Positions 57,501-64,000 of a stretch of 64,000 nt of DNA are shown here, in pieces (positions within the stretch are counted from its first letter, which is position 1; every line of letters begins with the position of its first letter). Source of the DNA: Mnemiopsis leidyi (taxonomy: Eukaryota > Ctenophora > Tentaculata > Lobata > Bolinopsidae). Location: NCBI GenBank assembly GCA_000226015.1, contig JH154850.1, positions 115,142 through 179,141 of the forward strand. The letters are read 5' to 3'. The notes beneath the pieces are model-generated. The model worked only from the letters and a program-made list of their open reading frames with translations. It had not been told where the DNA came from and ran no database searches. Made by a program: the position numbers and the translations under genes.

Positions 57501-60500
57501 TATGTATAATATAATATCACTGCTGTTAGACAAGTTAGGTTTGTTGTCTGCCATGTAGCCAATAGGGATGTGGTAATACCGCCAACCCTAACCTTAACGA
57601 AGGAAATAATTTTGGCATTTTAATCTTTAGGTCGACAAACAAACAAGCAAGTCAACAATTTTTTCCCAAAATCATATGGCCATATTTTTGTGGCTAAATA
57701 GCAAGGCATGGAACGAGAGGGTTGAAGCCCCAGAAAATTATAAATACTTCCATGCGATGAAGTTCCGAAAAACATGAGCGTTGCCAGGCTGGTAAACTAT
57801 GAATCACTTAAGCTATTAAGATATTAATTACAATATCGATTATGTAATTATACGATCATGCGGAACTGTTTCCATAGAAATGCCGAAAGTTGTTGGCTGG
57901 GAACGCAACACGAAAGGAAAACTCAAGTCAAAGTTTGTTGATCTCTCTGCTTCAATGGATCCAGCGAGGTAAGATTAACTTAGATGCTTAGGATAATTGT
58001 CAATGAAAAACTTAACAATATTGTTTAAGCTATTTTAATGCGATTAAATAGGATAATTGCATGAGATCCGAAGATCGGATGTGATCATTTGCAGTTATTG
58101 TTCTGCAAAGTGCAAATAATGGCCATGTGTACTAAAAAAACGAAGTTGTCTTTTGTGGAGCAGGGCATCACTAGGGCTAAATCTCTGGGTTGAAGTGCTC
58201 TGGGGCACGATGTTCTGGGGCAGGATTTCGGCCACCACTACTAGCCTTCTAGCTACTGGATGGATAAAATGGTGCCTGAACAACTTAAAGTGAGCTGTCC
58301 GCTCCAAAATACAGCTGCACCTTCTCGTATGTGGTTTTCCGATCTCACAGACGTCAGCAAAATCAGGCGTAATAAACACGTGGATCTAATAATTAATATC
58401 AGATCGCTGTTGCAACCTCCCAGAGCCAAGATTTTAGATATTTGATCGGATCTTAGTAAGATATATAAAATAGTGCAGACGGAGCAGCAACCAAACATCT
58501 GGTACATTTTGAGGGCGAGATATTTCTCTGATTGTCGAAATTTTTCCCTGATTGTCGATAAAATTGTGGTGTGATATCAATAGATCGTTAGGAGGGTAAT
58601 CCTAACATGAAAGCATAGATATTGCTTTTAATTCATTCGTCGTGTCTCTCAATATTGTTCTACCGTGTGTTAATATGGTTACTCAGGAGAGTGCCTATAA
58701 AAAGCCTAAAAGCACTTTCTGAAGGAACAGGATAATTCAAGTTGTGCACCGAATCAGCGCCATAGATTACGCACTATACACAAACTATTAAGTTATCCTC
58801 CGACAAGGACGGGCTAAGAAGGACCCTCCAATGATCGGCTATTGGAATATATTTTTATCGATTATCAGAGAACTTATCGATATAATCGGTTAGTTTAGTC
58901 GCTTAAATGTTTTATGGTGCTCAGTGCTCACTGGTATAACATATTGAGAGAATAAAATCGATACCGACCCGGGCGTCATGGTGCTCACTGGTATAACATA
59001 TTGAGAGAATAAAGTCGAATAAATGAAGCTGTACCTAACGATCTCCGAAAAAAAATTGATCGTAAAACTGAAGTAAACAGAGAAACGAGTTTGCGGGAGT
59101 TACACTTAATGATTATAAAGTTAATTTTGACGTCAGAACAGTCGGATAATTAAGAATCAGGTGCACCACAAAGGGACTTAAGACTTTGCTGTCCGTCAGT
59201 AAAGTATCTTATCATCTGGCGAAGGTGCCACGGTCAGGTGTGTCTATGTCTGGCATGTCGAATTAGTATGACATTCTATGTGGATACCGACCCGGGCATC
59301 AAGTGGACAACTATCGAATTGTGGGCTATTTTCTTTGAAATAATGGCAAAACATGGGTGTTTTGGTTTTCGCACTGCAGCAAAAGTTGGACAGTGCATTG
59401 ACCAATTTAAGCTAACCCTTTAAGGCATAACTGATGCCATACGAGAAAATAAAGCGTATAATCACATCTAAACTAGAGGTAACAACTTTTTGATTTGGCT
59501 TCAAGAAGCTAATGCAATGTAACATTTAAGGGGGCAAAACTTTCCGAACTTTTCTTATCCCTTACAGTTCTGTTCTTTTTCCTTACTATTCCACATTTTT
59601 AGTTGTGGAATAGTAAGGAACAAGAACGAAACCAGTCTGAGAAGGTTTTTGGTCGGAAAACGCGCTTTATTTGTCCTCTCAGTTTGCAAATCTCTAGCAG
59701 TTATTTTCTTATTTTTCTTCGTCTATTTTCTTATACTCGCGAGGATGGTTATTCTGTTCAACTTCCAGAAATGAAAATGGCTATTATAATTAAGGACGTA
59801 AAGGTCATCAAGCTGCTGATTTGCTCGTTCAAGACCCAATATAATGGCGTTTCCACGGATTTGCGGATGCCATATTATAATTATTATTTCACCTCTGGTC
59901 TTAAGATTTTATGGAGTTTTTGTAAGCACATTTCGCAGTTGGTATGAATTTCCGCAGTGTTAAATTTCAAGGATCTTTGGAATTTAAAACAAAATAAACT
60001 GTGAGTAGCAACACCTAAAAGCAACTTTAACTGAGTACAGTAAATAACTGTGCAGTGTAAAAACAAATGATATTCTAGAGAATAGAGAAAACACAGGCAG
60101 GCTACAGCCTGAATACCACGGTTACCATGGTAACCACGGTGTCACAAACAAGTAAGAAAGTATGTACAAATGAATGGGTGCCCTTTTCGGGCCACTGAGT
60201 AAAAACTGTAGAGGTGTCAGCTTTGCGTCGACTCACCGCCTTAGTCATAAGTCAATTAATTGATTAATACTTTTACAACCTTGAAGTCTAGACAAACTAC
60301 TTTGTACTATGATGTTAGCTTAAACAGTTGACCTGACCGTGCCTTTCTAGTGGAGATCCTCAATGATGCGGCTCTCGCGTTTAAAGGGGCACAGTACAAG
60401 TTCCCTCTCAGATTTATGAGGGCATTCAATCCTTAGCTTATTTCAATATTCATATTGCGGGCACTCGGACTTGGTTTGGGACTTATTATGATGAGGAGAC

Positions 60501-63088
60501 GTTTCTCGATGTACTAAATTCAGTAAAGCTAGATCTTGTAAGATTAATTGTTGGTGAGTTTGCCTTGTTTGTGAGTTGGCCTTGTTGGTGACTAGGCCTT
60601 GTATAATGAATTTCAATTCACAATAAGAGCAACTATTAAGGTCAGCGCAGCTCCTGCGTGAGCTTCTGAAGTAAACCTAGTTAAAATAAAGGTAACCCTA
60701 GGTAAAAACCTAACTCAGTCAACTTGTCCAGGATATCAGAATCGTCGGTAAACTTGAACCTGAAACTGATGAGATGGAGACTGCTTCCTCAGCTCGACCT
60801 AGAGGTGCTGCAGAAACTCAAAGTTTTGGTTTTGGGTAGCGGAACTTTGGGGTGCAACGTGGCACGGTGTTTACTGGTTAGCAATCTTTGTTGTTTAGAA
60901 TTCCTCAATATTATTTATATAAAGGATGGCAATGCATCAAAAAGGGACGTTTTTCAATTTGTACATTTTTATCGATAGTTATTTCAAAGCCGCGGTGCAA
61001 TTATTGACAACGAGCCTGGCCGCATTTCTATCTCTAACCTGTATCTTTCCTGTTTCTGCTGAAATTAAAAGCCCGACTTGAGCAAAATACATCAGGGGTG
61101 GGGTGTGAAGAACATTACAATGTTGGATAACGGGACAGTCTCCTACAGCAATCCCGTCCGTCAGAGTCTCTTCAACTTTGAAGATTGCGGTAAACCTAAA
61201 GCAGAGACCGCATCCGCCCGAATCAAGCAGATAAATCCTAGCGCAGAGTCGCGCGGGGTGACCCTGTCTATACCCATGCCCGGGCACCCTGTATCGAAAT
61301 TAGGTTTGTCATGAAATATCAGCTGCTTTTGTTTTGATACCGGCGATATGTTCGGAGCAATTAGGAACTAATTACATCCCCTAAGACAAAGCATTTTACC
61401 GATCATCTGCGCAATTTCACCTAAGTTTGTTTTCCCACAGAGGAGGACAAAGTGAAAGAGGACATTACTCAGCTGGAGGACCTGGTGGAGTCAGCTGATG
61501 TAGTATTCTTGTTGACTGATACAAGGGAATCTCGCTGGCTCCCCACTCTTATTACCGCAGCTAAACACAAGGTTTTATAATCATCGAACACGTTTCCTAA
61601 AATCGAATCAAAATAATTTGGAAAACTGGTTGTACACTGTACAGCAGCGCACACCCTCCCGTCATTTTATTGGCGAATATTGGTGAGTTTCGATAGAGTT
61701 TAGCTTGTTTCCCAACGACCTGCTCCTCCCCAGATATGTATCAACAGTGCGCTAGGGTTCGACACCTACCTGGTAATGAGGCACGGAGTTAGGGACGAGA
61801 GTGAAGTTTTGGATCCGCCACAAATCGGGGCTAGCACCATATCGGGGACTCAGCTTGGTTGCTATTTCTGTAACGACGTTGTAGCACCCAGTGATGTGAG
61901 TATTAAATTGAGGTCCTGAGAAATCTGCGTTTTTTAAAGCTAGGCGTTTAATTTTATATTTTAGTAATTTAAAACCATGTTGAAATTAATAATTTCTTAA
62001 AATTGAAGTAATGCTATTTTTATTGCAGTCGACTAAAGACCGGACCCTGGATCAAATGTGCACAGTAACACGACCAGGAAACGCCTTCGTCGCCGCATCT
62101 TTGGCTGTGGAACTGATGGTGTCTATTCTACAACATCCTCAACAGGTCTAAGACATGTTACCATCTTTGTATTGTTATTCATTGGTTATCAAGGTTTATA
62201 AATTTTCGATAATATTTGAAGATTTTGTCACCTCGTGTTTGTGAACTTGTCCGTCACATTGTGAGAAAGAAAATATTAAATAGAATTCTGTCTGCCCCTG
62301 ACGCATATCCCCCCGGTCAGGGCCGAGCACCGGCGACACTGGATCTCAATGACGAGAAACAAGACAGCTGTTTGGGCCGGGTCCCTCACCAGATCCGCGG
62401 CTTCCTGGCTCACTTCTCCTCCGTACAGCCTGCTTCCCACGCTTTCAACAAGTGTACTGCTTGTAGCTCCCAGGTAAAGCTCCCTTATCTTTTATCTCCC
62501 TCAAATTGTCCTAATAGCATGTTCGTCACGAAGCTGTAATCTGATTTGCCCGCGTGGGTAGCACTATTTGGGCCGGTATTATATTTTGAAGCTCCGTTTG
62601 GCACTTCAGGTTGGAAGTTGGAATGAAAGAAGCTGTTATCGTTGATATAACGTGTGGGAGGGTAACAGCTTGAGCAAGAGTTAAGACAGGGTTACTGAGC
62701 TCATAATGTTCCCATTTTCAGGTCATCTCTAAATACCGGGAAAATAAGATCGAGTTTTTGATGGAAGTTTTCAACACGACAGACTATTTGGAGAGGGTGT
62801 CCGGCTTGGCCGACATGTTGGAGAATACTAACTTTGATGAGGTAAGGGAAATGTTCATTTCACTCCAACCGTCAACACGTCCGTAATTTGATATCAAGCC
62901 CTGATTTTGATTTACAATATCTTTATGCGATTATTATTAGGACATCTATTTTTGTCTTGAGCTTATCGTTGAATTTTTGACGTAAAATCAAGTCTTAGGG
63001 TGGAGCCCACCCCGACCTCTCCCAAACTAACTCCGTATCGTTTATATTTCAGGTGTGGGAGTTTGACTCAGACATTGAATCGGATTAA
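51524..63088 (+). CDS. ATG7: Autophagy E1-like activating enzyme ATG7
   Basis: Fifteen exons join in exact phase: 51524-51659, 51861-52027, 52181-52424, 53609-53673, 55620-55708, 56916-57031, 57878-57968, 60732-60876, 61096-61303, 61441-61571, 61734-61895, 62029-62145, 62321-62473, 62722-62841 and 63053-63088. They give 659 residues (human 703). ATG7 activates ATG12 and ATG8/LC3 for autophagosome formation. Visible signatures are the N-terminal ATG3-binding domain ([18 protein letters not shown]), [12 protein letters not shown], the nucleotide-binding [38 protein letters not shown], zinc-type Cys pair GCYFCNDVV, the catalytic Cys in [11 protein letters not shown], and CTACSS. Between exons 4 and 5 about 20 residues of the usual family sequence are missing, and exon 5 follows a repeat, so an exon may be lost or unseen there. 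AATAAA lies at 63272-63277. Confidence 0.95.
52833..52999. mobile_element. Foldback element with three hairpins sharing one loop
   Basis: Outer inverted arms (52833-52865 and 52966-52999, GGTAATA-CACTATTGGTA-type) enclose three consecutive hairpins at a 34-base period. Each has the same loop, GAGCTTGCGA (52877-52886, 52911-52920, 52945-52954), but different 10-11 bp stems: ATTAATACCAC/GTGGTATTAAT, ATAAATTCAC/GTGGATTTAT and GTAATTTCAC/GTGGAATTAC. It lies in ATG7 intron 3, with related palindromes about 450 bp further on. Confidence 0.85.
53116..53125. other. Assembly gap (10 N)
   Basis: Ten undetermined bases between the two palindromic clusters in ATG7 intron 3. A gap at such a place is expected for foldback DNA. 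Confidence 1.
53447..53512. repeat. Palindromes related to the foldback element
   Basis: The perfect hairpin AGTAATACCACT-CC-AGTGGTATTACT (53487-53512) and an imperfect one just before it share the TAATACCAC core with the hairpins at 52866-52897. Probably the other side of the same element, which would then span about 52833-53575. Confidence 0.75.
54479..54794. repeat. 158-bp tandem duplication
   Basis: Two adjacent copies, apparently identical along nearly their whole length, starting ATAATGGAAAAAGTGTCTTT. They lie inside repeat copy R1 (copy 2). Such identity means either a recent duplication or an assembly artefact. Confidence 0.9.
54540..55600 (+). mobile_element. Repeat family R1, copy 2, abutting ATG7 exon 5
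   Basis: Same family as 40330-41000 and same orientation. Near its end are two palindromes: TTTTTGTGCAC/GTGCACAAAA near 55527-55547, and CTTGCCATTTGG (55559-55570) with CCAAATGGCAAG (55582-55593). The last palindrome ends only 26 bases before ATG7 exon 5, so the splice acceptor environment of that exon is partly repeat-derived. Confidence 0.7.
58926..59021. repeat. 57-bp tandem duplication with a VDTDPG-like motif
   Basis: Two near-identical units beginning GCTCACTGGTATAACATATTG, 57 bases apart, in the largest ATG7 intron. Between them is GATACCGACCCGGGCGTCA, which recurs at 59283-59301 with one change and there reads as a FYVDTDPGI-type fragment. Confidence 0.7.
59582..59632. repeat. Perfect 14-bp stem hairpin
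   Basis: CCTTACTATTCCAC and its exact inverse GTGGAATAGTAAGG are separated by ten bases, with further partial pairing outside (GTTCTTTTT / AACAAGAAC). It lies in the large ATG7 intron and may be the remains of a foldback MITE. Confidence 0.75.
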
Positions 63089-63836
63089 AATGGGCTGATC
63101 CAAGTGGAGCTAGAAAAGAACTAATTTGTTGTTAAATTTGAATTAATGATGGGAATTGATGTGACTGAGAAAATGTTCCGTAATATATTTGATAAACATT
63201 TTATGATTTCAATGTATGATTATTTTTCATGTCAATAAGTTCTCATTGATCAATTAAATTTTATGATAATGAATAAAAGCTTTGGTACATTATTTCGATG
63301 AAGTAGGAGCTTTCTAGACAGCGTTTAAATCAAGCTGGACTTGATTCAACTTACTATACTGGAATTTTACCAGTTGAGGATGGGTTTTTGAGTATGTACT
63401 GTATCCAAAGATTCTAGATAATTTTGTATTGTGATTTCTTAACCACGTGTATCTTTTGTAAACCCCTCGACCGGAGTTAATGAACGTCCGTGCGCGCTCC
63501 TAAAGTACGTCCATCGCAAGACAATTTGTTCAAGATTGAGCTTTTGCGCGTGCAGTATAGTCTTCCAACGACTTCGTTTACAAGTGTAAGGGCTGAGCCA
63601 CGGCGTAATCTCAGGAACCACATAATATATTTATGGAGATAGAATAACGATACCATACGAGTTACAAGGGGAGCTCACTTATTCAAATGTAAATTAAGTA
63701 TGAGCTGGCGAAGCCACATCATCGGCTGGCGTGGGCTGAGAGAGCGAAATAAGAGGAGAGTTGTTCAATCTTTCATCGGACAGCCGAAATGAGCCATTTT
63801 GGTATTTTATCGTACAGTCTCATGGTTTCAGAACAG
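63089..63836. other. ATG7 3' UTR and downstream spacer
   Basis: The polyadenylation signal AATAAA lies at 63272-63277. No coding signal afterwards. Confidence 0.6.
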
Positions 63837-63947
<111 letters not shown>

Positions 63948-64000
63948 CCCGGGCAAGATACGGGAAATAAAGCGGTCGCCTGTCAAGTGAAAAGCGACCG

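Larger units (their letters stand above)
57969..60731. other. Largest ATG7 intron (2.8 kb)
   Basis: No nested gene was found here, unlike in the zinc-finger and RBMX2 introns. Open frames at 58095-58507 and 59603-59947 have no recognisable domain. It contains the duplication and hairpin listed separately. Confidence 0.5.

Overview
This window is nuclear DNA from an animal, most likely a non-bilaterian one. It has intron-rich genes with GT-AG splice sites, metazoan gene families (CEP131, ATG7, FAF2, RBMX2, PUS1, RWDD1, IQCC-like, ELAV-like, NOVA-like KH, C2H2 zinc finger), AT-rich spacers, MITEs, dead LINEs and three runs of N. A homologue of the fungal mitochondrial Rad52-type protein Mgm101, frequent genes inside introns, and AG acceptors touching start codons (as expected of spliced-leader trans-splicing) fit a ctenophore best. 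A hydrozoan or another early-branching animal is possible. The taxon is an inference and is not read from a marker gene.

Layout. 1-813 (+): 3' end of a membrane protein. 1283-7256 (-): CEP131, whose C-terminal exons are not in the window, so the membrane-protein gene may sit in a CEP131 intron. 7546-8560: IQCC-like exon with a tRNA-containing foldback element at its stop codon. 8.6-16.7 kb: gene-poor, repeat-rich. 16708-18522 (+): FAF2. 19424-23106 (+): RBMX2, with a secreted tectonin-repeat gene (-) inside its second intron. 24289-25383 (+): intronless ELAV-like gene. 25847-27457 (+): Mgm101 homologue. 28896-29564 (-): RWDD1. 29935-31242 (-): PUS1. 32076-34584 (-): NOVA-like two-KH protein with a MITE in an intron. 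34.6-43.2 kb: dead LINE reverse transcriptases, a MITE and repeats. 43274-50697 (+): zinc-finger gene whose 4.2 kb second intron contains a whole minus-strand secreted-protein gene, and one intron of that gene contains a whole plus-strand nucleoside hydrolase gene. 51524-63088 (+): 15 exons of ATG7, with hairpin and repeat elements in its introns.

I resolved exon structure for most genes by matching donor, acceptor and reading-frame phase by hand. The joined lengths are internally consistent except at two places, which are flagged (CEP131 exons 6/7 and FAF2 near 17515). The most notable results are the two-level gene nest at 43-51 kb, the animal Mgm101 gene, the tectonin gene inside RBMX2, a run of three hairpins with identical loops but different self-complementary stems at 52866-52964, and a set of start-codon-adjacent splice acceptors.
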